Numbered from the stretch's first letter, positions 36,852 to 46,698 are shown. The stretch is DNA of 64,000 nucleotides from Stutzerimonas xanthomarina (GCF_003935375.1 NZ_RHQM01000001.1:248001-312000); one strand, 5' to 3'. The notes: generated by a model not told the origin, from the sequence alone. A program made the numbers and translations.

Positions 36852-37547
36852 TCATGCCAGCTCGGCCACCACGGCTGCCAGCGCTTGCGCCGGATCGGCT
36901 GCCTGCGCGATCGGCCGGCCGATCACCAGATAATCGGAGCCTGCAGCCATGGCCTGGGCCGGAGTCAGGATGCGGCGCTGATCGTCCTGCGCACTGCCGG
37001 CCGGACGAATACCCGGTGTGACCAGCTGTAGCGCCGGGAACTGCGCCTTGAGCGGCACTGCCTCCTGCGCCGAACAGACCAGTCCATCCAGCCCAGCCTG
37101 CGCAGCCAGCCCGGCCAGCCGCAGCACCTGCTCCTGCGGTGCTAGATCCAGACCGATGCCAGCGAGATCGTCCTGCTCCATGCTGGTCAGCACGGTGACA
37201 CCAATCAGCAGCGGCGTAGGTCCGGCCATACCTGAAAGCGTGTCACGGCAGGCCGCCATCATCCGCAGACCGCCGGAGCAGTGCACGTTGACCATCCACA
37301 CGCCCAGCTCGGCAGCTGCCTTCACCGCCATCGCGGTGGTGTTGGGAATATCGTGAAACTTGAGGTCGAGAAACACCTCGAAGCCCATTCCCTGCAATGC
37401 CTCGACCACCGCCGGACCGCAACGCGTGAAAAGCTCCTTGCCGACCTTGACCCGGCAAAGCCGCGGATCGAGCTGACGCGCCAATGCCAAAGCAGCATCG
37501 CGAGAGGGGAAATCGAGCGCTACGATAATCGGAGTCTGGCAGGTCAT
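36852..37547 (-). CDS. pyrF: Orotidine 5'-phosphate decarboxylase
   Basis: A 231-residue TIM-barrel enzyme converting OMP to UMP, the last step of de novo pyrimidine synthesis. The N-terminal [14 protein letters not shown], the catalytic [18 protein letters not shown] (Asp-Lys-Asp network) and the C-terminal phosphate loop LVTPGIRP...YLVIGRPI are all present. ATG at 37547 preceded by GAGGA. Length matches the family. Confidence 0.97.
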   Translation of the reverse strand: MTCQTPIIVALDFPSRDAALALARQLDPRLCRVKVGKELFTRCGPAVVEALQGMGFEVFLDLKFHDIPNTTAMAVKAAAELGVWMVNVHCSGGLRMMAACRDTLSGMAGPTPLLIGVTVLTSMEQDDLAGIGLDLAPQEQVLRLAGLAAQAGLDGLVCSAQEAVPLKAQFPALQLVTPGIRPAGSAQDDQRRILTPAQAMAAGSDYLVIGRPIAQAADPAQALAAVVAELA

Positions 37548-37712
37548 GACACGTCCTCGGAAAAGTCGGCGCGCATTGTCGCAGAAAACACAGCGCGCGA
37601 CGAAAGCCTCCCTGCGGGGTCAGAATAGCTATCGCAACGCCGATAGTGACCACCCTGACGCAGCCACGTAGAGTGCGGCTCGTCACTGCCGCCCAACGCC
37701 CGGAGGAAAAAC

Positions 37713-37880
37713 ATGCTCTGGTATTTCTGGCTTATTCTGCTCGTCGCGCTGGGCTCGATCGTCGGTAGCCTGCTGATGCTGCGCTCGACGGCAAAGAAGA
37801 TTCCCCTGACCGAAGAACAGAAAAAACGCATCGCCCAACGCAATGCCGAGGCGGACGCGCAGGACTCCCGCGACCGCTAA
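37713..37880 (+). CDS. DUF2897 small membrane protein
   Basis: A 55-residue protein, starting at an ATG behind CGGAGGAAAAAC. Translation gives MLWYFWLILLVALGSIVG, a single membrane helix (about residues 3-24), then a charged tail PLTEEQKKRIAQRNAEADAQ. This layout and the TEEQKKRI segment match DUF2897, a conserved small protein of Pseudomonas of unknown function. It lies between divergent pyrF and the GGDEF-EAL gene. Confidence 0.82.
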   Translation: MLWYFWLILLVALGSIVGSLLMLRSTAKKIPLTEEQKKRIAQRNAEADAQDSRDR

Positions 37881-38002
37881 AAGTCGATAGAACGCAGTCG
37901 CTCGAGCCATTGGTCCGCGTAATTTACGATGATTTTGCCGAGCGGTAGTGGCACCATGCCGCCATTGCCGCGATCCAATGCAGTGCTGGCAGGAATCCCC
38001 TC

Positions 38003-40567
38003 ATGCAAACTCTCCTTCCCGACGATGGCCCGGTAAAACCGAAGGCCAGCTCGATTTTCGCTCGCCGCATTCTTCCTGGCATGGTCGCCCTACTGGTCAT
38101 CGCCCTCATTGTGGCCGCTGCCGCACTCATCCACATTGCCCGGAGAATCGATCAGGATGCACTGCAGCAAAGCCACTTCCTCGTAGGAAAGGCGCTGCAG
38201 GCACAGCACGACTGGATGAACCGCTCCATCGTCGACTATGCGTTCTGGGGCGATGCCTACATGCATCTCAACAGGCAGGTCGACCTCGACTGGGCTTATA
38301 CCCAGGCCAATCTCGGCCCATCCTTGTACAAGGACTTCGACTACGAGGTGGTGCTGGTCATCTCTCCGGCAGGCGATACGGCCTATGCCGTAGTTCGCGG
38401 CGAACTCCAGACAATCGACGGTTTCGAGTTTCTCCACGGTTTACCGCAACTGCTGGCGCGGGCCCGGGAAGCTGTCGAGGAGGAATCGGGCGTCTCCGCC
38501 CTGCTCTGGGCTGACGGTCAGCCGGCGCTGGTCGCCGCAGCCGCGCTGACCACCGGTGGCACGGATATCGACGAGGACGAAGGGCCGGCGTCGATTCTGT
38601 TGTTCGTCGACCTGCTGGACGCCGAGCGGCTGGCGGAGATCGGTGAGCAGTATGCGATCGAGCATCTGCGCCTGGCTCCAGACTCGACGCCAACCGATGA
38701 TCCGCGCATCGAGCGGCCTCTGGAGAATGGCTCAACCATCCAGCTCACCTGGACGCCGGCGCAGCCGGGGCGCCTGCTGCTGTGGGTTACCCTGCCAATC
38801 CTCGCGGCCGTGGCCCTGGGGCTGGGGCTGCTCGCCTGGCTGCTCATTCGCCATGCCTTGCGCAGCCTGCACTTGCTCGACATCAGCTATGCAAGGCTGG
38901 CCGCCAGTCGCAGCGCGCTGGCGGAAAGCGAGGAGCGGTTTCGCGATGTCGCCGAGGCCGCTTCCGATTGGATCTGGGAAACCGACGCGCAAGCTCGGCT
39001 GACCTTCCTTTCCAATCGCTTTCGCCAGATCACCGGACACGAATCCAGCCAGTGGCTGGGCCGCCCGTTGCTGGAACTGCTGATCAGCGACAGTGCCGCG
39101 CTGCAGAACTGGCTCCAGGCACCACAGGTCGCACCACTGCGCAGCAGCTATCGTGCCGCCGATGGCTGCGAGCGTTTCTGCCGGCTGGCTGCCCGCGCCA
39201 TCCATCAGGACGACAAGCTGGTCGGCTATCGCGGCACCGCTAGCGACATCACCGAGGAAACCAAGGCGCAGGCTCGCGTTCAGTACCTCTCTCAGCACGA
39301 TGCCCTGACCGGCCTGCCCAACCGCAGCCGGCTGCGCGACTACCTGGATCAGAATCTGGCGGCGCTTCGTAGCGGCTCGGCGCTGACACTGCTCTACATC
39401 GACCTGGACCGCTTCAAACCGGTGAATGACACCCTCGGTCACGCCGCTGGCGACGAAGTACTGATCGGCGTGGCATCCCGCCTGCGCCAACACACCCGCG
39501 ACGGCGACCTCGTGGCGCGGCTGGGCGGTGACGAGTTCGTCGTTGCGCTCCACCGGATGAGCGAAGACACCGATATCGACCGTCTCTGCAACCGCATCAT
39601 CGAGGCAATCAGCGCGCCCTTCGTCTACGAGGATCAGCAGATCAATATCGGCGCCAGCATCGGCGTAGCCCTGGCGCCCGACGATGCCAACCAGGCCAAC
39701 GAACTGCTGCGTTGCGCCGACATTGCGCTCTACCAGGCAAAGGATGCAGGCCGGGGAACTTGGCGTGCCTATGGCCGCGAGATGGATCAGCGGCTGCACG
39801 AGCGGCTCCAGCGCGAAGAGGCACTGCGCGTCGCGATTGCCGAGCAGCAGCTGGAGGTCTACTACCAGCCGCGCTACCTGAGCCACGGCATGCAGATCAT
39901 CGGCGCCGAGGCACTGGTGCGCTGGAATCACCCCGAGCGCGGGCTGCTACTGCCAGAGCAGTTCATTCCACTGGCCGAAGAAACCGGACTGATCATTCCA
40001 CTCGGGCGCTGGGTACTGCATCAGGCCTGCAGCCAGGCGACCCGCTGGCCAGGCGATACGGTCGTCTCGGTCAACCTCTCGCCATTGCAGCTGCATGATG
40101 ATCGGCTACTCGACGAGATAGCCCAGGCACTCGGTGAGAACGATCTGCCAGGCAAGCGGCTGGAGCTGGAGGTTACCGAGAGTGCACTGCTACGGGAAAC
40201 GCAGGGCACGCTGGACCAGCTCAAGCGGATCAAGGCGCTCGGCGTACACCTGGCCGTGGATGACTTCGGCACGGGCTACTCGTCGCTGACCAGCCTGCGC
40301 CACTACCCCTTCGATGTGATAAAGATCGACAACAGCTTCGTCGCCGGTATCGGGCAGTCGATGGAAGATCATTCGATCGTACGCGCCTTGATCGAACTGG
40401 GCCGCGGCCTGCAGATGCGCGTGACGGCCGAGGGCGTGGAAACCGAGGAACAGCTGCGGCTGCTGAAAGACGACGGCTGCACCGAGGTGCAAGGCTTCCA
40501 CATGAGCCACCCGATGCCGGCCGATGAACTGCAGCGGCTGCTATCGCAGCTGCCAGCCAGGGACTAA
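38003..40567 (+). CDS. CHASE4-PAS-GGDEF-EAL cyclic-di-GMP enzyme
   Basis: An 854-residue inner-membrane signalling protein. One helix at about 24-46, a periplasmic CHASE4 sensor at about 50-240 (DYAFWGDAYMHLNRQVDLDWAYTQANLG), a second helix at about 257-283, a PAS domain near 310-425 and then GGDEF and EAL domains. GGDEF is intact (RLGGDEFVVAL), as is EAL (GAEALVRWNHP) with DDFGTGYSSL, so both cyclase and phosphodiesterase activity are possible; the net direction cannot be read from sequence. AGGAATCCCC precedes the ATG. It is monocistronic by context. Confidence 0.93.
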   Translation: MQTLLPDDGPVKPKASSIFARRILPGMVALLVIALIVAAAALIHIARRIDQDALQQSHFLVGKALQAQHDWMNRSIVDYAFWGDAYMHLNRQVDLDWAYTQANLGPSLYKDFDYEVVLVISPAGDTAYAVVRGELQTIDGFEFLHGLPQLLARAREAVEEESGVSALLWADGQPALVAAAALTTGGTDIDEDEGPASILLFVDLLDAERLAEIGEQYAIEHLRLAPDSTPTDDPRIERPLENGSTIQLTWTPAQPGRLLLWVTLPILAAVALGLGLLAWLLIRHALRSLHLLDISYARLAASRSALAESEERFRDVAEAASDWIWETDAQARLTFLSNRFRQITGHESSQWLGRPLLELLISDSAALQNWLQAPQVAPLRSSYRAADGCERFCRLAARAIHQDDKLVGYRGTASDITEETKAQARVQYLSQHDALTGLPNRSRLRDYLDQNLAALRSGSALTLLYIDLDRFKPVNDTLGHAAGDEVLIGVASRLRQHTRDGDLVARLGGDEFVVALHRMSEDTDIDRLCNRIIEAISAPFVYEDQQINIGASIGVALAPDDANQANELLRCADIALYQAKDAGRGTWRAYGREMDQRLHERLQREEALRVAIAEQQLEVYYQPRYLSHGMQIIGAEALVRWNHPERGLLLPEQFIPLAEETGLIIPLGRWVLHQACSQATRWPGDTVVSVNLSPLQLHDDRLLDEIAQALGENDLPGKRLELEVTESALLRETQGTLDQLKRIKALGVHLAVDDFGTGYSSLTSLRHYPFDVIKIDNSFVAGIGQSMEDHSIVRALIELGRGLQMRVTAEGVETEEQLRLLKDDGCTEVQGFHMSHPMPADELQRLLSQLPARD

Positions 40568-40594
40568 AGCTCAGGACCGGCGAACGCATGCACC

Positions 40595-41116
40595 TCAGCG
40601 CTTGAATTCGAGGCGAATCTCCGCGCCCTCGATGAGCTCCTCGTCTTCTGCCTCGCCGGAAATCAGCCGGCCGCCGATCTGCATCGATCGCGACGGCCCG
40701 CCACCCTCGAAAAGCGGCGGCAACAGACGCATCGATTCATCACCCGACCCAGGCGCCAGCTCCTCGACCAGCTCCTCGGGCAAGCGCAGATCGAGTTCAG
40801 GCTCGGGCAGTTCGACCTTCGCTGGCGGCGGCGTGGATCGCTTGGCCGTCGAGGGTTGCGGCGCCGGGTCAGGTGCCTCGTCCTCGGGAACGGGTTCGGG
40901 CAGGCTGATCTCCACTTCCGGCGGCTCGGCATCGGAGGTTTCTTCGATTGGCGCCAGCTCGATATCGAGATCAGGCGGCACCTCTTCCTGCTCGACGATA
41001 CTCTCCGGTTCCGAGGGCTGCTCGACCGGCACGGGCGCACGCGATGAGGTCGATTCGTCGTCCCCGCACCCGCCCAGCAAGGCCAACGACAGCAATAACA
41101 ACAGCGGCCTTCGCAT
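40595..41116 (-). CDS. Acidic Pro/Glu-rich lipoprotein of unknown function
   Basis: A 173-residue protein with a type II signal peptide and lipobox (LALLGGC, Cys at 17). After the Cys the sequence is mostly Glu, Pro, Ser and Asp to about residue 120, and a short C-terminal part (RLLPPLFEGGGPSRSMQIGGRLISG...GAEIRLEFKR) looks ordered. No family recognised. The Asp right after Cys (GCGDD) does not clearly indicate inner-membrane retention. It converges with the GGDEF-EAL gene. Confidence 0.75.
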   Translation of the reverse strand: MRRPLLLLLSLALLGGCGDDESTSSRAPVPVEQPSEPESIVEQEEVPPDLDIELAPIEETSDAEPPEVEISLPEPVPEDEAPDPAPQPSTAKRSTPPPAKVELPEPELDLRLPEELVEELAPGSGDESMRLLPPLFEGGGPSRSMQIGGRLISGEAEDEELIEGAEIRLEFKR

Positions 41117-41148
41117 CCGAAACGCTCCTCACAGCGGAAGGTTTTGGG

Positions 41149-42579
41149 CTAGTGGGCATCCCGACAAAGGTCAGAAGCCAGCTGCCCGAGTGTTCGCAGC
41201 GCCCGCTCGGTCTCATTATTCCAGGGCAGTCCACAATTGAGACGAATGCAGTGGTTGAATTGTTCAGTGTTGCTGAAGATCAGTCCCGGCGCGATGCTGA
41301 TCCCCCGCTCCAGCGCTCTGACGTGCAGGTCCTGGGTATTGACCCGCACCGGCAGGCTGACCCAGAGGATGAAGTTGCCCTTGGGGCGCGTCATTTGTGT
41401 GCCTTCCGGGAAGTAGCGCTGTACCGCCAGCTGAAACGCGCTGAGATTCTTACGGTACTCCTGGCGGATGGCACGCAGGTGTCGATCGTACCCCCCGTTC
41501 TCCAGATAAGCCGCCACACCCATCTGAGTGACACTGCACGCCGAATGGGTGCTGAAGGTCTGCAGGCGTTCGATCTCGGCCTGATGGCGCCCGGCGATGA
41601 CCCAACCGATCCGCACCCCTGGCGAAATCGTCTTGGAAAAGCTGGAACAGTAGATGACACGGCCGTCCCGATCATTGGACTTGAGCGCCTTGTACTGGCC
41701 CTGATCGAACATCAGCTCGCCATAGATATCGTCCTCGACGATCTGGATGTCGAAACGCGCCGCCAGGCTCAGCAGCTGCTTCTGGCGGTGGTCAGGCATG
41801 CTCACGCCCAGCGGATTGCTCAGGCGCGCGGTCAGCACCAGCGCCTTGATCGGCCACTGCCCTGCCGCAAGCTGCAGCGCCTCAAGGCTCATTCCGGTAT
41901 CCGGGTCGCTGGGTATCTCGATGACCTTCAGACCGAGCAGATCGGCCAGTTGTAGCAAGCCGTAATAGGTCGGCGACTCGGCGGCGATGAGATCGCCCGG
42001 CTTGGTCAGGACCCGCAGTGACATCTGCAGCGCGTCAACGCAGCCGTGGGTGATGACGATCTCGCTCGAATCCACCACCACACCGGCATCGCGCATGCGA
42101 ATCGCCACCTGGCGGCGCAGCGGCTCGTAGCCCGGACTGAACATGTAGCTGAATGCCCGTGGGCTGTGAAACCGCGTGACCTTCGCCAGCTGCTGGTGCA
42201 GCGCCCGCACCGGCAGATAATCCACATGCGGCACAGCCGCCCCCAGCGGAATCAGCCCCTCGCGGCGCGACTCGCTGAGCACCTGATTGATGATGCTGCT
42301 GCGGGTGACCAGTTTCGGCCGCTCGACCTGGGCGATATCCGGCGTCGGCGCAGTGAGTACGGGCGTCTGGTGGACGTAGAAGCCGGACTGCGGGCGCGCA
42401 CGGATCATGCCCTGATCTTCGAGATTGGCGTACGCCTGCAACACCGTAGCGTGGCTGACACTCAGCTGTCGGCTCATCTTGCGTACCGACGGCACGCGCT
42501 CACCGGGGCGATATACGCCGCGCCGAATATCTTCGGCAAGCTGCTGGGCAATGCGCTGATAGAGCAACAGATTGGTCAT
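41149..42579 (-). CDS. MocR/PdxR-type GntR regulator with aminotransferase domain
   Basis: A 476-residue fusion. The N-terminal GntR winged helix (about 5-70) reads YQRIAQQLAEDIRRGVYRPGERVPSVRKMSRQLSVSHATVLQAY. The remainder is a fold-type I aminotransferase with the PLP lysine in VIYCSSFSKTISPGVRIGW. Members sense PLP or amino-acid-like ligands and control neighbouring genes; the target here is unknown. The start at 42579 (MTNLLLYQRI) is chosen from the domain edge. Confidence 0.92.
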   Translation of the reverse strand: MTNLLLYQRIAQQLAEDIRRGVYRPGERVPSVRKMSRQLSVSHATVLQAYANLEDQGMIRARPQSGFYVHQTPVLTAPTPDIAQVERPKLVTRSSIINQVLSESRREGLIPLGAAVPHVDYLPVRALHQQLAKVTRFHSPRAFSYMFSPGYEPLRRQVAIRMRDAGVVVDSSEIVITHGCVDALQMSLRVLTKPGDLIAAESPTYYGLLQLADLLGLKVIEIPSDPDTGMSLEALQLAAGQWPIKALVLTARLSNPLGVSMPDHRQKQLLSLAARFDIQIVEDDIYGELMFDQGQYKALKSNDRDGRVIYCSSFSKTISPGVRIGWVIAGRHQAEIERLQTFSTHSACSVTQMGVAAYLENGGYDRHLRAIRQEYRKNLSAFQLAVQRYFPEGTQMTRPKGNFILWVSLPVRVNTQDLHVRALERGISIAPGLIFSNTEQFNHCIRLNCGLPWNNETERALRTLGQLASDLCRDAH

Positions 42580-42689
42580 CTCGCCGGTCTCCTGCCAACT
42601 GAACCGTAACAGTAGCGCACTGCTGGAGACCCAGACCAATACAGTTAGGTCACGTCTAGGCGAAACAGTCTGCTCAGATGGCCGCGCGA

Positions 42690-43487
42690 CTAACGGTCGG
42701 GACCGAGATTGCCTTCCGCGTCGGAGAACAGGATCTCAACGCGACGGTTCTGCGCGCGACCGCGGGCCGAGGCGTTCTCGGCCAACGGAAAGCGCTCACC
42801 ATAGCCGCGCACCTCTACCCGGTCGCCAGCGACGCCAAGATTGATCAGCAGATCCGCCACCGTTTGCGCCCGCGCCTGCGACAGCGCGAGATTCTCCTGG
42901 GCATCGCCGCGGCTGTCGCTGTATCCCTCGATGCGAATCTTGCGCTGCGGATTGAGCTGGAGGAAATACACCAGCTTGAGTAGGGTGCGATTGGCCGTGT
43001 GGCTGAGCTCGGCACTGCCGGCACGAAACAGCACGTCGCCAAGCGTCATGACCATGCCGCGATCGGTTTCGCTGGCAGCCAGGCTCATCATCTGGTCTTC
43101 CAGCCAGCGACCCTGTTGCTCAGCGGTCATCAACCTGGCGTCCTGCAGCATGCGCCGCAACCGGTCGCGCTCCATCTCCAGGCGCGCGACCTGTTCCTGA
43201 TGCTGCAGAAGCTCACCCTGCCTCGCGGCGATTTCGCTGTAACGCTGACTCAGGTAGGCGTAATGCCGGGCGTCGGCGGCGCCCCCCCAGTACTGGTTGA
43301 AACGCTCGGCGCGTTGCTGCGTCTCGAGCGCACGCTGAACATCTTTCGGCGCGCTGCGCTGAACCATACTGTCTGCCTGAATGCGTTGCAGCGCCGCAGA
43401 TGCGCGGTTCAATTCGAGCTCGGTCCGCGGCGTCGAGCAGCCAGCCAGTATCAGCCCAGCCAGGGCTATCGCGAACGCACTTCTCAC
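42690..43487 (-). CDS. OmpA-family lipoprotein with DUF4398-like N-terminus
   Basis: A 265-residue envelope protein. A lipobox (LILAGC, Cys at 17) and a coiled-coil N-terminal half (about 20-130) precede an OmpA-like peptidoglycan-binding domain (about 140-255) with GDVLFRAGSAELS, IEGYSDSRGD, NLALSQARAQTVADLL and GRAQNRRVEILF. The start is GTG at 43487 behind GGAGG and overlaps the stop of the DUF4398 gene upstream, so the two form a unit. Confidence 0.9.
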   Translation of the reverse strand: MRSAFAIALAGLILAGCSTPRTELELNRASAALQRIQADSMVQRSAPKDVQRALETQQRAERFNQYWGGAADARHYAYLSQRYSEIAARQGELLQHQEQVARLEMERDRLRRMLQDARLMTAEQQGRWLEDQMMSLAASETDRGMVMTLGDVLFRAGSAELSHTANRTLLKLVYFLQLNPQRKIRIEGYSDSRGDAQENLALSQARAQTVADLLINLGVAGDRVEVRGYGERFPLAENASARGRAQNRRVEILFSDAEGNLGPDR

Positions 43488-43840
43488 CTGGCCTCCCCCA
43501 GCAACTGCCGTAGCCGCTGAATGCGACGATTCAGATCGTCGATCTGCGCCTCGCGCTTGTCCTTCAGAACCCTGCTCTCCGCCAGACGCGCATCCAGCTC
43601 TGCCTGCTCGGCCAACAGCCGAGCTTCGCGATTATCGCCCGCCTCGAGTGCCGCCTGGGCCTTGCTCAACTTGCTTTCGGCCAGCACGAGTTCCTCGTAC
43701 GCATCGGTTGCGCCTACGGAGCGCGCCTGGGCTACGGCCTGTGCGGTCAAACGCAATTGTTCTGTCGGAACAGGGTCACTGGCACAGCCAGTCAGGAAAA
43801 CCAGGACCAGAAATGGGCTGGCGAAAAGTCTTTTCAACAC
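43484..43840 (-). CDS. DUF4398 lipoprotein
   Basis: A 118-residue lipoprotein (lipobox FLTGC) that is then almost all helical, with the DUF4398 pattern AYEELVLAESKLSKAQAALEAGDNREARLLAEQAELDARLAES (residues about 47-90). The start is GTG at 43840 (or the TTG that follows). Coupled to the OmpA-like gene. It probably acts in the outer-membrane to peptidoglycan space; the precise role is unknown. Confidence 0.85.
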   Translation of the reverse strand: MLKRLFASPFLVLVFLTGCASDPVPTEQLRLTAQAVAQARSVGATDAYEELVLAESKLSKAQAALEAGDNREARLLAEQAELDARLAESRVLKDKREAQIDDLNRRIQRLRQLLGEAR

Positions 43841-43848
43841 GGCGAGTC

Positions 43849-44673
43849 CTACTTTTTCGAAGCCTTTGCCCGCTCTGACTGCTGATTCTTCCAGACGGTC
43901 AGGTTGTGCGCCACCAGTTGCTCAGGCACACCGGCGGCGCGCAATTCTGTCATCTTCCGCGCCAGTTGTCCGCGCAGCCAGGGATCATTGCAGGCCGAGT
44001 CGTGCGAAATGGCCAGGTGCATATCCCGGCCTACCACTGGAGGTTCGAGACGCTGCACCTTGTCCAGCAGCCCCAATGCATCAGCCGCCGCGACTGCACT
44101 GTACCTCTCATGCAGCAAGTAGTCGCCATTGCCCGCCACGATCCGCTTCAGCCCCTGAGCGAGGTCGGCGACCGGCTGCAATTGCAGGTATTTTTTCGCG
44201 AAGGCGTCGAACTCGCTACCGAAGCGGCTGGTGCCAGCGATCAAGCCGGCGTGGCCTCCCAGATCTTCACGGCTGGCATAGAAGAAGCCGGGCTCATTGC
44301 GTACCCAGGCGACGGCCTGCAATTGCAGGATGGCCGGGTGGACGAAATCCATTTCTTCGAGCCGCTGCACCGTCAGTGTCGCATCGGCCAGTACGTCGAC
44401 CCGACCACTGCGCACCTCTTCGAGCGCTTTGGTTCGGTCACCGGTGTAAAGCAGGTCCAGTTTCAGATCGAGCGAGTCGGCGATCTGCCCGAGCAGGTCC
44501 GCATTAGCCCCGATCAGACGCTTGGGGTTCTGCGGATCGCGCCAGAGAAAGGGAGGGTTGTCCGCTGCGCCAGTCGCCACCAGACGGTCGCACTTCCCCG
44601 CTGCCGCTGCCGTGAATGGCGTTGCCAACACCAGCGCGACCATGGCCAATTTCAACGGAAAAGCGAAACGCAT
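43849..44673 (-). CDS. Periplasmic solute-binding protein (amino-acid type, SBP_bac_3)
   Basis: A 274-residue secreted protein with a signal peptide (cleavage near AAAAG, residue 24). It has the solute-binding pattern NPPFLWRDPQNPKRLIGANADLLGQIADSLDL, GRVDVLADATLTVQRLEEMDFVHP and DYLLHERYSA. There are no ABC permease or ATPase genes next to it, so it may act as an orphan sensor or with a distant transporter. The start at 44673 follows AAGGGG. It is 8 bases upstream of the DUF4398 gene. Confidence 0.87.
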   Translation of the reverse strand: MRFAFPLKLAMVALVLATPFTAAAAGKCDRLVATGAADNPPFLWRDPQNPKRLIGANADLLGQIADSLDLKLDLLYTGDRTKALEEVRSGRVDVLADATLTVQRLEEMDFVHPAILQLQAVAWVRNEPGFFYASREDLGGHAGLIAGTSRFGSEFDAFAKKYLQLQPVADLAQGLKRIVAGNGDYLLHERYSAVAAADALGLLDKVQRLEPPVVGRDMHLAISHDSACNDPWLRGQLARKMTELRAAGVPEQLVAHNLTVWKNQQSERAKASKK

Positions 44674-44755
44674 GAAGATCCCCTTATTGCGCGAGTTAAC
44701 TGATGCTGATCGAAGTTCACCGATGGTACACCGGCGAACCCGCCGATCGCCCATG

Positions 44756-44781
44756 AAAAAACCCGCTACATGAGCGGGTTT
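44756..44781 (-). terminator. Intrinsic terminator after etfA
   Basis: AAACCCGCT and AGCGGGTTT pair around a 5-base loop; on the minus strand the stem is followed by a run of T. It lies just beyond the etfA stop. Confidence 0.88.
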
Positions 44782-44799
44782 CTTCAACAACAATCAGCT

Positions 44800-45729
44800 T
44801 CAGACGAGCTTTTCCAGCTCCGGCACGATCTCGAACAGGTCGCCCACCAGGCCGTAGTCGGCAACCTGGAAGATCGGCGCTTCCTCGTCCTTGTTGATCG
44901 CGACGATCACCTTGGAGTCCTTCATACCCGCCAGGTGCTGGATGGCGCCGGAGATACCCACCGCAATGTACAGCTGCGGCGCGACGATCTTGCCGGTCTG
45001 TCCGACCTGCATGTCGTTGGGCACGAAGCCGGCATCGACAGCGGCACGGGAGGCACCAACAGCCGCGCCAAGCTTGTCGGCCAGCGAGTATAGGTGCTTG
45101 AAGTTGTCACCGTTCTGCATGCCACGACCGCCGGATACGACGATCTTGGCAGCGGTCAGCTCGGGGCGATCCGACTTGGCCAGCTCTTCGCCAACGAAAG
45201 CGGACTTGCCGGCATCGCCAGCGCCTGAGATCTGCTCGACCGCAGCCGAACCGCCGGTGGCATTCACGGCATCGAAGCCGGTCGCACGCACGGTGATGAC
45301 CTTGATGGCAGCGCTGGACTGCACGGTAGCGATGGCGTTACCGGCATAGATCGGGCGCTTGAAGGTATCGGCGCTTTCAACGGCGATGATCTCGGAGATC
45401 TGATCGACATCCAGTTGAGCAGCAACGCGCGGCAGGAAGTTCTTGCCGTTGGTGGTGGCAGCCGCCAGCACGTGGCTGTAGTTCTTCGCCAGGTCGGCGA
45501 TCAGCGGCGCGACGTTTTCCGGCAGCTGATTGGCGTAAGCCGCATCGTCAGCGACCAGTACCTTGGCCACGCCTTCGATCTGCGCGGCTGCTTCACCGAT
45601 GGCACCGCAGCCACTGCCGGCTACCAGTACGTGGATGTCGCCGCCGATGGCCTTGGCGGCGGCAACGGTGTTCAGAGTAGCGGCCGCGAGGACGGCATTA
45701 TTGTGTTCAGCGATAACCAGGATAGTCAT
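44800..45729 (-). CDS. etfA: Electron transfer flavoprotein alpha subunit
   Basis: A 309-residue FixB-family subunit that binds FAD and passes electrons from acyl-CoA and other dehydrogenases to ETF-quinone oxidoreductase. The C-terminal FAD site is seen in [60 protein letters not shown]. The ATG at 45729 abuts the etfB stop. It is the second gene of the etfBA operon. Confidence 0.97.
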   Translation of the reverse strand: MTILVIAEHNNAVLAAATLNTVAAAKAIGGDIHVLVAGSGCGAIGEAAAQIEGVAKVLVADDAAYANQLPENVAPLIADLAKNYSHVLAAATTNGKNFLPRVAAQLDVDQISEIIAVESADTFKRPIYAGNAIATVQSSAAIKVITVRATGFDAVNATGGSAAVEQISGAGDAGKSAFVGEELAKSDRPELTAAKIVVSGGRGMQNGDNFKHLYSLADKLGAAVGASRAAVDAGFVPNDMQVGQTGKIVAPQLYIAVGISGAIQHLAGMKDSKVIVAINKDEEAPIFQVADYGLVGDLFEIVPELEKLV

Positions 45730-46479
45730 TTAGATTACCTTCGCCTCGTTCTTCAGTTTCTCGACCAGTTCAGCCACGGACTTGACCTTGATACCGGCGC
45801 TGCGGGCAGCCGGCGCTTCGACTTTAAGGGTCTTAACGGTCGACGTGGTGGTGACACCCAGTGCATCAGGAGTCAGCGTTTCCAGCGGCTTTTTCTTGGC
45901 CTTCATGATGTTCGGCAGCGACGCGTAGCGCGGCTCGTTCAGACGCAGGTCGGTGGTGACGATCGCCGGCAGGCTGAGCGCGACGGTCTGCAGGCCGCCG
46001 TCGATTTCGCGGGTCACGTTGACCTTGTCGCCAGCCACTTCCACCTTTGAGGCGAAGGTGCCCTGGGCATAGCCGGTCAGCGCGCCGAGCATCTGCCCGG
46101 TCTGGTTGTTATCGCTGTCGATCGCCTGCTTGCCGAGAATGACCAGCTGCGGCTGCTCCTTGTCGACCACGGCCTTGAGCAGCTTGGCGACAGCCAGGGA
46201 GTTCAGTTCGTCGTTGGACTCGACCAGCACGGCGCGGTCGGCGCCCAGCGCCAGCGCGGTGCGCAGCTGCTCCTGGGCAGCGGTCGGACCGATGGAGACG
46301 ACAACGATTTCGCTCGCCACGCCCTTCTCTTTCAGGCGTACGGCTTCTTCCACGGCAATTTCGCAGAAGGGGTTCATCGACATCTTGACGTTGGCGAGGT
46401 CAACGCCCGAATTGTCCGCCTTGACGCGAACCTTGACGTTGTAATCGACCACTCGTTTGACAGCTACAAGAACCTTCAT
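45730..46479 (-). CDS. etfB: Electron transfer flavoprotein beta subunit
   Basis: A 249-residue FixA-family subunit. It starts [38 protein letters not shown] and the AMP-binding signature region [25 protein letters not shown] are present, with [44 protein letters not shown]. An ATG at 46479 behind CGAGGAATCC gives the normal length. Promoter region 46480-46809 is shared with the divergent ETF-QO gene. Confidence 0.97.
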   Translation of the reverse strand: MKVLVAVKRVVDYNVKVRVKADNSGVDLANVKMSMNPFCEIAVEEAVRLKEKGVASEIVVVSIGPTAAQEQLRTALALGADRAVLVESNDELNSLAVAKLLKAVVDKEQPQLVILGKQAIDSDNNQTGQMLGALTGYAQGTFASKVEVAGDKVNVTREIDGGLQTVALSLPAIVTTDLRLNEPRYASLPNIMKAKKKPLETLTPDALGVTTTSTVKTLKVEAPAARSAGIKVKSVAELVEKLKNEAKVI

Positions 46480-46658
46480 GGATTCCTCGTTACTCTCCGG
46501 TGAATAGAATTCCGCCGAGGCGAACCGAGCCTTGCTCGTGGCTTGGGTTTTGATAGCCGCTGCCCTGTTCGGCGAGTGCAAACCGTCCGTATCTTGACCG
46601 CAGGCCGAGGACGGGGTCAACAACGCATATGACCCGTCATAACGACGCGGTTCGGGCG

Positions 46659-46686
46659 ATTCTAACAGGCTTCCAAAAAATTCAAA
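46659..46686 (-). promoter_or_regulatory. Candidate sigma-70 promoter for etfBA
   Basis: On the minus strand a TAGAAT -10 element (46659-46664) lies 16 bases from TTTGAA, which overlaps the shared palindrome. The remaining part of the 330-base divergent region down to etfB has no other recognisable element. Confidence 0.5.
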
Positions 46687-46696
46687 CAAACGTTTG
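46683..46696. promoter_or_regulatory. PsrA-type operator in the divergent etf promoter region
   Basis: CAAAC-AAAC-GTTTG matches the PsrA box pattern (G/C)AAAC-N2-4-GTTT(G/C). It overlaps the -35 of the etfBA promoter and abuts the -35 of the ETF-QO promoter. PsrA, a fatty-acid-responsive TetR regulator, is known to control the etf genes in P. aeruginosa. No psrA gene lies in this window. Confidence 0.7.
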
Positions 46697-46698
46697 TA

